This document shows positions 24,355-33,209 of a stretch of 64,000 nt of DNA, in pieces. Source of the stretch: Methanocrinis alkalitolerans. Its GTDB lineage: Archaea > Halobacteriota > Methanosarcinia > Methanotrichales > Methanotrichaceae. The stretch lies in contig NZ_JARFPL010000009.1 in assembly GCF_029167205.1 (NCBI RefSeq), forward strand, positions 1 to 64,000, given 5' to 3'. The notes beneath the pieces were generated by a model, which was given only the letters and a program-made list of their open reading frames with translations, made no database searches and had not been told where the DNA came from. How positions within the stretch are numbered: the first letter of the stretch is position 1; each line of letters starts with the position of its first letter. The position numbers were made by a program, and so were the translations under genes.

Positions 24355-24501
24355 CTTATTTTAGCGATTTATAGCGATAATAGTGGGCTGTAGGTAGTTA
24401 AAACCTGCGCGGAATTCTATGCTCCAGGGGTTGGAGAAGGGGTGGCGATGAGATATGTAAACCCCCGAATCCACCTCGAGGAGTAGGGAGTTTTTATTGA
24501 A

Positions 24502-24783
24502 TTATAGTCTTACGACTAAATTGATATAATAGAACAGACAAAATAGATCTTATGAAGGGAGATATTGTAAGTATACAAAATGCTGAGGAGCTACCGGAAA
24601 AGCTTCGTGCAGAGACTGATGGGCGTATCAGGCCCAGATTGATATTTGAGGACTTCGATTATCCTGCAATTGGCGTTCTGTGAAGTACTTTACCTCAACA
24701 TTTTCGATCTGAACGTTCCTTATGTCGGTTTTCCCTCCAAATTACGACCAATTTTTTCTGTTCTGTCCTCTAATCTTAATACT
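24502..24783 (+). mobile_element. IS630-type internal-deletion derivative (MITE-like)
   Basis: The left end AGTCTTACGACTAAA (24506-24520) and the right end, read inward on the other strand, AGTATTAAGATTAGA (24783-24769), agree at 11 of 15 positions. A second shared block, AGAACAGACAAAAT (24531-24544) against AGAACAGAAAAAAT (24764-24751), agrees at 13 of 14. Between them a short frame (ATG 24552) has the first 32 codons of an IS630-like transposase and then EDFDYPAIGVL and a stop, as though an internal part had been deleted in frame. The first 146 bp recur at 25569-25714. Confidence 0.55.
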
Positions 24784-25568
24784 TTTCAGGATTTTTCGAC
24801 AGCTAACGCTAAACCACCTCTTTGTTGACAAGACCGTGAAGATTATATAAATTATAACCAATAGCTTTGAACATCACTTTTACAGTTGCTTTTTCTACTG
24901 TCGTAACCATGATATGACCCGACCTGAATACAGTCTTTATGACACTGAAACATCTCTCAACCGGAGATCGCTTCTTACTGATTCTCTCGTTTCGCAAGAT
25001 ATCGGAAATGCCGAGTGGATGTCCTCTGGCTGCCCTCTTCATCGATGCGTCATATCCTTTGGTTTTGGCTCCGGAATAGGCTTTGTCACCATATCGGACT
25101 TCTCCTACTTCTGCCAAATCTACCTGGCTATCATGGAGGGATGCGGTGGTAGTCTTAACTGCCCAGATGAACTGCTGTTCGGCGTCGACTTTGACATGGG
25201 CCTTGTAACCGAAATTGGATTTCTTGCCCTTTGTCGCCCAAGTACCGTCCTTGCTTCTCCTTGTCTTGGCTTCATCTCCACGAGGGACATCTTTCTTCGC
25301 ATGACCCGGATCTGATGTTATGAACGAAGCATCTTGGATCACACCTTTCCTCACATCGTAGCCTTTAGCTCGGAGTTGATTGGTGAACTCGTACCAGATG
25401 TCGTCGCACTTGCCGGTTTCTTCCAATCTCTTGCGAAACAGCCAAACTGTAGTATAATCAGGAATAACCTCAGTCGTCCCCAAGAAGACCCGAAAAGAAA
25501 TTCTATCCGCTACTTGAAGCTCTAACTGTGGGTCCGAGAGACCGAACATCTCTTGAAGCACGAGTAGT
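24784..25568 (-). pseudogene. IS5-family transposase, N-terminally truncated
   Basis: About 250 codons (stop at 24809) encode a DDE transposase of the IS5 family: LLVLQEMFGLSDPQLE, then the catalytic blocks VIQDASFITSDP, VRYGDKAYSG and RISKKRSPVERCFSVIK with the final Glu. The first 50-60 residues are missing: the frame runs only to the junction with the second IS630-like repeat at 25569 and then meets a stop. The GTG at 25561 is thus not a true start. The 25 bp between the stop and the IS630-derivative end probably hold the IS5 terminal repeat. It seems to have been cut by the event that placed the second IS630 copy. Confidence 0.8.
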
Positions 25569-25836
25569 TTATAGTCTTACGACTAAATTGATATAATAGA
25601 ACAGACAAAATAGATCTTATGAAGGGAGATATTGTAAGTATACAAAATACTGAGGAGCTACCGGAAAAGCTTCGTGCAGAGACTGATGGGCGTATCAGGC
25701 CCAGATTGATATTTCTCAATGCTATGGCCAATCACGGCATTAGCTATGAGAAAGCAAGTGATATTTGTGGACTAAGTATGTCGACAGGTTATGTTTGGAT
25801 CCGAAAATGGAATGCCGAAGGATACGACGGAGGATG
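25569..25836 (+). pseudogene. IS630-type transposase, N-terminal fragment
   Basis: From ATG 25619 the frame encodes 72 residues with a helix-turn-helix (HGISYEKASDICGLSMSTGY, then VWIRKWNAEGYDGG) typical of the N-terminus of IS630/Tc1-like transposases. It stops at TGA 25835-25837 where unrelated sequence begins, so the catalytic domain is missing. Upstream lies the element's terminal region, shared with the copy at 24502. Confidence 0.72.
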
Positions 25837-25937
25837 ACCTTCCTCAATGCATCTAAGAGGGGCAGTGTCGTAAAGAACCGGGCCTGAGCCGTTGGGATCT
25901 ATTCAGTGGCAATCGGCCCAGCGGCGCGAGAATCTCC

Positions 25938-25945
25938 AAAAAAAA
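25938..25945 (-). terminator. Oligo-T terminator for the transporter-suffix gene
   Basis: On the minus strand a run of eight Ts (followed by GGAGA) lies about 24 bp downstream of the stop codon at 25969. Confidence 0.45.
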
Positions 25946-25968
25946 CCTCAGTGCAGCTTCCATCACCC

Positions 25969-26316
25969 TCACGCCCTCCCCCTAATCCACCTCAGCGGAT
26001 CGAGGGCACCCCGCCACCGTGCGACGACGTCGCGGCCGAGGATGAAGCCGCCGATCCAAAAAGAAGCCTCCCCGGATATCACCAGAAGGGACGAGAGGGC
26101 GACCTTTCCTGCGGAGGATAGGGGCGCCGATGGGACGAAGAGGAGGCAGCCGTATAGTAGACAGGATAGGACGACCAGGCCGAAGCCGAGCCGCCGCCTC
26201 CAGCCACCCCCCTTGAGAAAGGCGACGATGCCGTCCTCCGGTGGTGCTGGCGCCGCCGCCGAAGGGCTGCCTGGTGCGTACCCCGACGTTTCCGGTCCCC
26301 TCGAAGCCGTCGTCAT
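25969..26316 (-). CDS. Small membrane protein, transporter-suffix-domain type
   Basis: A 115-aa protein with a Pro/Ala-rich N-terminus, a basic patch (WRRRLGFG) and two transmembrane helices (about 44-62 and 72-93), ended by GRDVVARWRG. The layout RRRLG-TM-VP-TM-GxDVVxRxR matches the short transporter-suffix domain found at the end of, or alone near, transporters. Its role is unknown. It is followed on the minus strand by a T-run terminator, and argH lies 48 bp upstream on the same strand. Confidence 0.6.
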   Translation of the reverse strand: MTTASRGPETSGYAPGSPSAAAPAPPEDGIVAFLKGGGWRRRLGFGLVVLSCLLYGCLLFVPSAPLSSAGKVALSSLLVISGEASFWIGGFILGRDVVARWRGALDPLRWIRGRA

Positions 26317-26364
26317 ATCATCAACCTTGAAAGCGCCCGGATCGATGCCGTCAGATCGATACCG

Positions 26365-27798
26365 TCACCTCATCTCCCGCAGGGCGGCGATGGCCCGGTC
26401 GACCCTTCCTTTCAACTCTGCGACGAGCCGCTCATTTTCCTCTATTTTCTGAAGCCGGTCGGAGGCCATCCTCCCCGTCTCCGCCGGCGCTGGCCCCCCG
26501 GTCCTCGACCTTGCCGCCACGTTCTTCCTCGGGTCCAGGGCCGCCGCGAGCTCTTCTTTGCCGAAACCCCTCTCGCTCGGCCTGAAACCAGCGATCCTCT
26601 CGGCCGCCGCGTCCAGGTCTTCTATCGTCGGGCTCTCGCCCTTCGCGGCCAAAGCCCCCACGATCTGGTGGGCGGTCCGGAAGGGGATCTTTGTCTTCCG
26701 GACGAGGGAGTCGGCGAGCTCCGTCGCCGTCGAGAAGCCCGCGCCGGAGGCGGCCTCCAGCCTGTCGGTCCTGAACTTCGCCGACGAGACGGCCCCGGCC
26801 ATGATCCGCACGGCGCCCCTGGTGGCGGCGATCCCCCGCCAGAGGTTCGGCGTCGCCTCCTGCATGTCCCGGTTGTAGCTCATGGGCAGCGCCTTATTGA
26901 TGGCCAGGGCGGCTACGAGGGACCCAAAGACCGTACCGGTCTTCCCCCGGACGAGCTCTGCGGTGTCGGGGTTCTTCTTCTGGGGCATGATGGAGCTCGT
27001 CGAGGTGAAGAGGTCGTCGAGCTCGACGTAGCCGAACTCCGACGTAGACCAGAGGATCAACTCCTCGGCGAGGCGGCTTGCGTTCACCATCAGGATGGCG
27101 GAAGCGGATAACGCCTCCAGGAGAGAGTCCCTCGTCGATACCGCGTCCATGCTGTTCTCGACGAGCCCGTCGAAGCCGAGGAGCTCGGCGGTCCTCTTTC
27201 GGTCGATATCAAAGCCGGTGGAGGCGAAGGCTGCGGCGCCGAGAGGGCTCCTGTTGATCCGCGGGTAGGAGTCCCGGAGCCTCTCGAAGTCCCGCAAAAG
27301 AGCGTCGGCGTGGGCGAGGAGGTGGTGGGCGAGGGTCGTGGGCTGGGCGTGCTGCAGGTGGGTGAACCCTGGAATTATAGAATCGGCGTTCTCGGCCGCC
27401 CTCTCGACTAGTGCTTTGCAGAGGGCGTTCCCCTCGGCCATGAGGGATAGGACCTCTTCCCTGAGGACGATCCGGATGCAGGTCGCCACCTCGTCGTTCC
27501 TCGATCTGCCGGTGTGCATCCGGCCGCCGACGGCTCCCACCCTCGCTATCAGCTCCGCCTCGATCGCCTCGTGGACGTCTTCGCCCTCGCCGAGGCGGTC
27601 GAGATCGATCCCATCTAGCGCCTCCACGATCTCTGTAAACTCGTCCTTGGATATCAGGTCCCGCTCCTTCAGCATCACCAGGTGGGCCCTGTCCACCAGG
27701 AGGTCCGCCTCGAAGATCCACTGGTCCGCCTCCCTCGATGATATGAACTCCAGGACATCCCCGGAGATCTCGCCGAGCCGCTCTCCTCTCAAAAGCAA
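26365..27798 (-). CDS. argH: Argininosuccinate lyase
   Basis: The 477-aa enzyme splits argininosuccinate into arginine and fumarate, the last step of arginine synthesis. Family marks include the N-terminal SREADQWIFEADLLVDRAH, HTGRSRNDEVATC, GFTHLQHAQPTTLAHHLL, and the fumarase-superfamily signature SSIMPQKKNPD. The start is TTG at 27798 (encoding LLRGERLGEISG), preceded by GGACGAGGAGG just after the argJ stop; no ATG fits. It is the last gene of the argC-CBS-argJ-argH run. Confidence 0.94.
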   Translation of the reverse strand: MLLRGERLGEISGDVLEFISSREADQWIFEADLLVDRAHLVMLKERDLISKDEFTEIVEALDGIDLDRLGEGEDVHEAIEAELIARVGAVGGRMHTGRSRNDEVATCIRIVLREEVLSLMAEGNALCKALVERAAENADSIIPGFTHLQHAQPTTLAHHLLAHADALLRDFERLRDSYPRINRSPLGAAAFASTGFDIDRKRTAELLGFDGLVENSMDAVSTRDSLLEALSASAILMVNASRLAEELILWSTSEFGYVELDDLFTSTSSIMPQKKNPDTAELVRGKTGTVFGSLVAALAINKALPMSYNRDMQEATPNLWRGIAATRGAVRIMAGAVSSAKFRTDRLEAASGAGFSTATELADSLVRKTKIPFRTAHQIVGALAAKGESPTIEDLDAAAERIAGFRPSERGFGKEELAAALDPRKNVAARSRTGGPAPAETGRMASDRLQKIEENERLVAELKGRVDRAIAALREMR

Positions 27799-27818
27799 TG
27801 TTTTCGCCCTCCTCGTCC

Positions 27819-28994
27819 TCAGGTTGTATAATCCGCGTTGATCTTGACGTAGTCGTAAGAGAGATCGCAGCCGAAGGCCCGGGCCCTCCCATCCCCAAGG
27901 CCCAGATCGAGGGTGATCAGAAGCTCCTGGGCCCTCATCGCCTCCTCCGCCGTCGCCAGGATGCCGTCGACGATCTTGCCGTCCCTGACGAGGAATACCT
28001 CTTCATCCCTGCCGGCGGCGGAGATCGAGAGGGTGATCTTCTCCGGGTCCAGCTCCGCCCCGGACCTTCCCGCCGCTGCCACGATCCTGCCCCAGTTGGG
28101 ATCGCACCCGAAGATGGCGGTCTTGACGAGGCTGCTCCTCATGACCGTCTTGGCTGCTAGACGGGCGTCTTCTCGGTTCCGAGCTCCAGTGACCTCCATC
28201 TCCACCAGCTTCGTCGCCCCCTCGCCGTCTTTGGCCATCATCTTCGCCAGCTCCACACAGACATAATTGAGGGCCTCTCGGAAGTCGTCTATATCGGCTT
28301 CGACCTTCCCCGTCGCCGTCACCAGGACCAGGTCGTTGGTGCTGGTATCTCCGTCGACGATCAGCATGTTGAAGCTCTCGTCCGCCGCCGCCAGGAGGGT
28401 CTCTCTGAGCGCCTCCGGCGAGATTCTGGCGTCGGTGTAGAGGAAGGCGAGCATCGTCGCCATATTCGGCTCGATCATCCCGGCGCCCTTGGTGATCCCC
28501 GCCACCCTGAAGCCCCGGTGCTCGACGGCGATCTCTTTGACCCTCGTGTCCGTGGTCATGATCGCCCGCGCCGCCTCTGCGCTCGCCTCGGGGTCGGAAC
28601 GGAGCCTCCCCTTAGCCTCGTCGAAGAGCCCGGCGATGACGTCCCTATCGAGATGCCGCCCTATCACCCCCGTGGAGGCGACGCCGATCTCCTCGGCCCC
28701 GACCCCCAGGTGGTCTGCCAGGAGGCCCGCCATCCACCGGGCGTCTTCGATCCCCGTTGTCCCGGTATAGGCGTTGGCGCAGCCGCTGTTGGCGATCACC
28801 CCCTCAAGCCGACCCTCCGAGACGGCGAGATTCTTGGCGGTGACGTCCAGGGGAGCTGCCCTGATCCTGTTCTTGGTGAAGACCCCGGCCGCAGTACCTG
28901 AAGCGGCGATGAGGGCGACGCCGTACTTGCCCCGCTTGGCCCCGGCGGCCCTGACTCCACCGACGGCGCATATCCCCCCTTCAATTCTCTTCAA
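27819..28994 (-). CDS. argJ: Glutamate N-acetyltransferase / ornithine acetyltransferase
   Basis: The 391-aa protein moves the acetyl group from N-acetylornithine to glutamate, which makes the arginine pathway cyclic. It begins with EGGICAVGGVRAAGAKRGKYG, and the self-cleavage site is visible in KGAGMIEPNMATMLAF, between Ala and Thr; the new N-terminal Thr is the nucleophile. The glycine-rich GDTSTNDLVLV and FGCDPNWGRI blocks are conserved. Its start overlaps the end of the CBS gene by 14 bp, so it belongs to the same transcript. Confidence 0.94.
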   Translation of the reverse strand: MKRIEGGICAVGGVRAAGAKRGKYGVALIAASGTAAGVFTKNRIRAAPLDVTAKNLAVSEGRLEGVIANSGCANAYTGTTGIEDARWMAGLLADHLGVGAEEIGVASTGVIGRHLDRDVIAGLFDEAKGRLRSDPEASAEAARAIMTTDTRVKEIAVEHRGFRVAGITKGAGMIEPNMATMLAFLYTDARISPEALRETLLAAADESFNMLIVDGDTSTNDLVLVTATGKVEADIDDFREALNYVCVELAKMMAKDGEGATKLVEMEVTGARNREDARLAAKTVMRSSLVKTAIFGCDPNWGRIVAAAGRSGAELDPEKITLSISAAGRDEEVFLVRDGKIVDGILATAEEAMRAQELLITLDLGLGDGRARAFGCDLSYDYVKINADYTT

Positions 28995-29469
28995 CTTCCG
29001 ACGCCTCCATCCCCAGCCCCGCTATGATATCCCCCCTCGTCACGATACCCACGAGCCTCTCCCCCTCCAGGACCGGGAGGCGGTTGATCCGGTGGCGGAC
29101 CATCATCGAGGCCGCCCGCTGGATGGAGTCCTCAGGTCCGACGGTGAATACCTTCTTTGTCATAACCTCGGATACCCTCGTCGTACCCGCCTCCTCGGCG
29201 GCGGCCTGGAGCCTCTCCCACCGGATCAGGTCCCGGATGGGAATCTCCAGGATCTCAAGGGGGCTTGGGAGCCAAAGCCCCCCCTCCCTCTCGGCGGAGA
29301 GCATCTTGAGGAGGTCGGACTCGGAGACGACCCCCACCAGCCGTTCCCCTTCAAGAACCGGCATCCCGCTGATCTCGTTCTCCTTGAGAAGCCTTACGGC
29401 GTCGCTGACGGCGGCCGTCGCCTGGACGGCGACCGGCTCTTCGTTCATTACATCCCTGACCTGCATCAT
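28981..29469 (-). CDS. Two-CBS-domain protein
   Basis: A 162-aa protein made of two CBS motifs (about 4-60 and 98-155; VRDVMNEEPVAVQ..GVVSESDLL and VSEVMTKKVFTVG..GIVTRGDII). Such pairs bind adenosyl ligands such as AMP, ATP or SAM and act as sensors, often on a partner protein. It lies inside the arginine operon between argC and argJ and may tune the pathway or simply be carried along. The start ATG at 29469 follows GAGGTGAGGTG; an upstream in-frame ATG at 29481 would overlap this site. Confidence 0.85.
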   Translation of the reverse strand: MMQVRDVMNEEPVAVQATAAVSDAVRLLKENEISGMPVLEGERLVGVVSESDLLKMLSAEREGGLWLPSPLEILEIPIRDLIRWERLQAAAEEAGTTRVSEVMTKKVFTVGPEDSIQRAASMMVRHRINRLPVLEGERLVGIVTRGDIIAGLGMEASEVEEN

Positions 29470-29532
29470 ATACCACCTCACCTCTCTTTTTATTTACCCT
29501 TTCAGCCTCTCGCCCTCCGCCTCATCTTCTCA

Positions 29533-30558
29533 TCAGGGGGCACCGCCGGGGAACCAGAGACCTTCGGTCTCCGCGATCCCCGTCATCAGGTTCATATTCT
29601 GGATAGCCTGGCCGGAGGCTCCCTTCACCAGGTTGTCTATCGCCGAAACGACGACGATCCGGTCGCCGTACCCGTCCACCTCAAATCCTATGTCGCAGAA
29701 GTTCGATCCCCGGACCGCCCCCAGGGAGGGTACCCCCGGTACCAGCCTGATGAAAGGCGAGTCCCGGTAGAAATCCCGGTATATCCTCTCGATCTCGGAC
29801 TTATCGGGGATGTCGCCGACGAGCTCTTCCTTCACCAGGAGGTGGGCGGTGGTGAAGATCCCTCGGACCGCGGGGACGACGTGGGGGGTGAAGCTCACTT
29901 TGATTTCAGGGGATAGGCGGCCCAGCTCCTGGTCTATCTCCACCCTGTGGCGGTGGGTCGAAAGCTTGTAGGCGATGACGTTCTCCGCCATGTTAGGGTA
30001 GTGGCTCGTCTCTGAGGGGGCGATCCCAGCCCCGGAGATCCCGGACTTGGAGTCGAAGACGACCCTCTCGGCAAACCCGGCTCCGACGAGGGGGGCCACC
30101 GCGAGGCTCGCCCCCGTGGGATAGCAGCCGGGGTTGGCGACGAACTCCGCGCCCCTCACCTCCGGGTGGAGCTCCGGCATCCCGAAGACCCCCTCCCGAA
30201 AGGCCCTGTGCTTCATCCCGTAGGTCTTCTCGAAGACCTCCAGGGGCAGCCTGTAGTCGGCGGAGAGGTCGACGACCTTTGTCCCCTCGTCGAGGAGTCC
30301 CGGCACCCAGTCCATCGCCGTCCCGTGGGGGACGGCGGTGAAGACTACGTCGCACCTCTCGGCGACCTCGGCCGGAGAAGGCGATTCGAACTTGAGGGAG
30401 TAGATCCCCCGCAGGTGAGTGTGAACGTCCCCTACGGGCCTACCCTCCAGCTTTCTGGAGGTGATGCAGACCGCCTCGGCTCCGGGGTGGAGGCTCAATA
30501 GGCGGAGGAGCTCTCCGCCGGTATAGCCGGACCCGCCTACTATTCCAACCTTAATCAT
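29533..30558 (-). CDS. argC: N-acetyl-gamma-glutamyl-phosphate reductase
   Basis: The 341-aa NADPH enzyme reduces N-acetylglutamyl phosphate to the semialdehyde. The Rossmann start is KVGIVGGSGYTGGELLRLL; the active-site Cys is in FVANPGCYPTGASLA, and HRHRVEIDQEL is the conserved His-bearing block. ATG at 30558 is chosen, because the Rossmann strand starts directly after it; the 28 upstream codons of the open frame look non-coding. First gene of the argC-CBS-argJ-argH run; argB is not in the window. Confidence 0.94.
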   Translation of the reverse strand: MIKVGIVGGSGYTGGELLRLLSLHPGAEAVCITSRKLEGRPVGDVHTHLRGIYSLKFESPSPAEVAERCDVVFTAVPHGTAMDWVPGLLDEGTKVVDLSADYRLPLEVFEKTYGMKHRAFREGVFGMPELHPEVRGAEFVANPGCYPTGASLAVAPLVGAGFAERVVFDSKSGISGAGIAPSETSHYPNMAENVIAYKLSTHRHRVEIDQELGRLSPEIKVSFTPHVVPAVRGIFTTAHLLVKEELVGDIPDKSEIERIYRDFYRDSPFIRLVPGVPSLGAVRGSNFCDIGFEVDGYGDRIVVVSAIDNLVKGASGQAIQNMNLMTGIAETEGLWFPGGAP

Positions 30559-30641
30559 GGCAGAAGACGAATACCGGCTGGCATAAAAACGACACGCTGG
30601 CATCTGGTCTGCCACAAGGTCTATGGCTGAGGATCTTCCCA

Positions 30642-31601
30642 TCAGATCCCAGGACAGATCCTCGAAGCCACGGCTGCCAGATCTCTCGCCACTCTCTCGA
30701 TCCTCTCCCTATCTTCAAGATGGAATAGCCACCTCTCCGGGATCCAGCCCGACCCCCGGGAAGCCCCCGCCAGGGCCCCGGCGATGGAGGCGATGGAGTC
30801 TGTGTCCCCCCCATTGGAGGCCGCCGCTATCAGCGCCTCCTCAGGCTCGAGCTTGAGGTGGCAGAAGAAGGCGGCGGGTACGGTCTCGCTCACCATGGGG
30901 GACGTCCCTATCTCCCCCAGCGCCTCCGCGGGATCGAGGTCCAGGAGCTCTTCGACGACTAGGAGGCGGCGGGCGAAGTCGCGGTCGATCCGTTCGGTTA
31001 AGGTGGCGGCCATCTCCAGGACCTTGACGGGGGCAAAGCCGAGGAGGGAGAGGGCGACGCCGGCGGCGACGGCTACCGCCCCGGCCCGGGCGGCGGCAGC
31101 GGAGTGGGTGGGGAGGCTCTGGAGGTCTGCATACCTGGCGACGAGGTCGAGGTTGCAGTGGTAGACGAGGCCGATGGGGGCTGCCCTCATGGCAGAGCCG
31201 CAGGTGGGGGTCGCAAGGCCCGCCTCCCGCCAGGGCCGATCCCTCAATAGTTCCCCTATCGCCGTCATGCTCGTCCATCCGACGCCCCTGTTCTGACCTG
31301 GATCGGCGGTCCAGCACCGCCCCCATTCGGCGAGCTTTGCCGCGAACCTCTCGACGTCGAAGAACCCGGCATCGATGATCGAATCAGCGAGGATGAGGGT
31401 CTGCTCGGTATCGTCGGTGTACTGGCCGGGCGCGAGGCCAGAGTGAAAGTGGTCGGCTGCGGGGGCTAACATCTCCCGGACCTCGCCGGCGGACGCTCTG
31501 ATCTCATCTCTCGTCAGCCCCTCGACGGGCATTCCCAGGGCGTCGCCGACGGCGAGGCCCAGGAGGCAGCCGCAGAACCGGTCCAAGAGATCTCCTGCCA
31601 T
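30642..31601 (-). CDS. ADP-ribosylglycohydrolase family protein (DraG-like)
   Basis: The 319-aa protein has the binuclear metal site motifs of the family: GLAVGDALGMPVEG, QYTDDTEQTL, and NGGDTDSIASIAGALAGA. It probably removes ADP-ribose from a protein or small molecule. No ADP-ribosyltransferase or nitrogenase gene is adjacent, so the target is not indicated. It may be cotranscribed with the arginine genes downstream, although 83 bp separate it from argC. Confidence 0.87.
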   Translation of the reverse strand: MAGDLLDRFCGCLLGLAVGDALGMPVEGLTRDEIRASAGEVREMLAPAADHFHSGLAPGQYTDDTEQTLILADSIIDAGFFDVERFAAKLAEWGRCWTADPGQNRGVGWTSMTAIGELLRDRPWREAGLATPTCGSAMRAAPIGLVYHCNLDLVARYADLQSLPTHSAAAARAGAVAVAAGVALSLLGFAPVKVLEMAATLTERIDRDFARRLLVVEELLDLDPAEALGEIGTSPMVSETVPAAFFCHLKLEPEEALIAAASNGGDTDSIASIAGALAGASRGSGWIPERWLFHLEDRERIERVARDLAAVASRICPGI

Positions 31602-31744
31602 GGTATTGCCTAGAAGATCCCGGGGCTAAATACCCATCGGGGAAGGGGCTCGCTTTCTGAGGATCGGGAAGAGGAAGAGTATCGGGAGGGCGGTCCCAAC
31701 TTCGGTCCGCGACCGGGAAGATCGAGTCCGGGTATCCTCTTCTT

Positions 31745-32332
31745 TCACCTTGACGGGACTACGATCCTCCTCTTCTCAGCGCTCTCCCGATCGAGCATCA
31801 GGAGGATGCCGCAGCCCACCAGGCACATAAAACCCGTGAGGATGAAGGTGGCGACGAACCCTGCGATGCTCGCGATGGCGGCGCCGGCAGCGGCGGTGGC
31901 GGCGGTCCCAAGGCCCGTAGAGGTGGAATAGACCGACCACTCGAACCCCTCCTTTCCGGGTTTCAGGTTCATGGTCCAGAGGGCGACCCAGGTGGGGTAG
32001 GCGAGGCCGCTTCCGATTCCGTAGAGGATCTCCGCCAGGTAGACCTGGTATATGTTGTCGATGAAGATGTACATCACCGGAACTGTGGCGATGAGGGCGG
32101 TCCCTATTATCAGCCATCTCGTCTTATTTCCGTTCTCGTCTATGTACCGGGAGAAGGGGAGCTGGACCAGGGACTTCGTCACCAGGAATAGGGTGCTGGC
32201 CACCCCTGCGGTGAAGATAGTCCCCCCTGCCACCCCCTCGTTTATGAAGATGGCCAGGATGGGCTGGATCAGGCCGAAGCCGGTGAGGACGAAGACGTCC
32301 GATATCATGAGGAGCTTAATGGTGCGATTCAT
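31745..32332 (-). CDS. Half-size MFS-like transporter
   Basis: A 195-aa protein with six transmembrane helices that match the N-terminal half of a major facilitator: VFVLTGFGLIQPILAIFI, a basic loop after helix 2 (RYIDENGNKTRWLI), and YGIGSGLAYPTWVALW as helix 4-5. The second six-helix half is absent; the frame closes with a normal stop after a basic tail (EKRRIVVPSR). ATG at 32332 follows GGAGGTGA. It may be a homodimeric half-transporter or a shortened gene; the clean ends favour the first. Confidence 0.65.
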   Translation of the reverse strand: MNRTIKLLMISDVFVLTGFGLIQPILAIFINEGVAGGTIFTAGVASTLFLVTKSLVQLPFSRYIDENGNKTRWLIIGTALIATVPVMYIFIDNIYQVYLAEILYGIGSGLAYPTWVALWTMNLKPGKEGFEWSVYSTSTGLGTAATAAAGAAIASIAGFVATFILTGFMCLVGCGILLMLDRESAEKRRIVVPSR

Positions 32333-33209
32333 ATTTTTCACCTCCTATTTTCGAGTTTGAATTTTGAAAGTAATATAATAAAGAGCGATGCCCAAGACGT
32401 CGAGGATGACCGATCAGTCGAAACGACCGGGTGGGCCGAAGATGCGAAGATCGGGGCGTATGAGCAGAGCTACAACGGCGGAAAAAGAGTGCACTACAAG
32501 CCAGAGCGGACGTTTATGCAGAGTAATATCGCCTTGTTCAGGGCCATCGGAATTAAGTGACGAGGTAATTCCATATATAGATTTCTCTCTTCACAATGTG
32601 AAATATTGAGAGAATTACTGTTTACATTGAGATATATATAGATATTATCTTGCATAAAATAAGGATTTATTATTAAATATTACATCAATATGCCAAAAGA
32701 ACCTCAGAAGAGAGATTCCCACCATCTGCCTCCTGATGAGCTACAATCAATCTCTGGATGAACTGCATCAGCTCTCGAATGAATTACATCCCGCATCCGG
32801 CGATTCTCATCACCATCGAAGGGATCCCAGCAAAAACTGTATAATAATTGATATAAGTCGGTCGGGCGGTTTCTAAGCTTCTGCCGGCATCAATTGAAGG
32901 AGGTTTAGAAGGGTCATTTGGCCCGAAGCTCTGGTCTCATCGAAAACTACCACGATCCCTCCATGTAACATTTTTAAGCTGCCATCTTCTTTTGAGCGAG
33001 AGCATTGGAGCTTTAAAATGGATCAACAATGCATAAAAAGCGAAACTCATATACCTAACTGTTACATTTTACATCTTCTAATGGCACTTTTTACATCACA
33101 TCAAAGAGATATGCTGCGTTATAAATAACATTAGATGCGTCAAGGATAAATAGTTGATAGGGATAGGGTTTGTCATACCACTTTAAATCTCCAAAAGGCG
33201 AGAGAGGTC
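32333..33209. other. Long spacer upstream of cooS
   Basis: About 880 bp without a convincing gene. Two weak overlapping frames (32357-32560, 32388-32609) have no family likeness. A palindrome TTCACA-A-TGTGAA (32590-32602) is enclosed by TCTCTC and GAGAGA, and TTTTACATC-like words recur near 33064-33098. The right end holds the cooS promoter. The length suggests a regulated leader for the CO/formate operon. Confidence 0.5.
33118..33130 (+). promoter_or_regulatory. Probable TATA box of the cooS operon
   Basis: GTTATAAATAACA lies 80-92 bp upstream of the cooS start codon, so a leader of about 60 nt is predicted. AAAGGCGAGAGAGGTC precedes the ATG. Confidence 0.45.

Larger units (their letters stand above)
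24502..25714. repeat. 146-bp direct repeat pair flanking an IS5-family remnant
   Basis: Positions 24502-24647 and 25569-25714 are identical except for one base (G at 24582, A at 25649). The repeated part is the 5' end and first 32 codons of an IS630-like element. The copies lie in the same orientation around the IS5-type remnant, so recombination between them could excise 1067 bp. The near identity shows a recent event. Confidence 0.9.

Noticed and set aside
32357..32609. Two overlapping short plus-strand frames upstream of cooS
   Set aside because: No ribosome site, no recognisable domain, and the two frames compete; treated as spacer.
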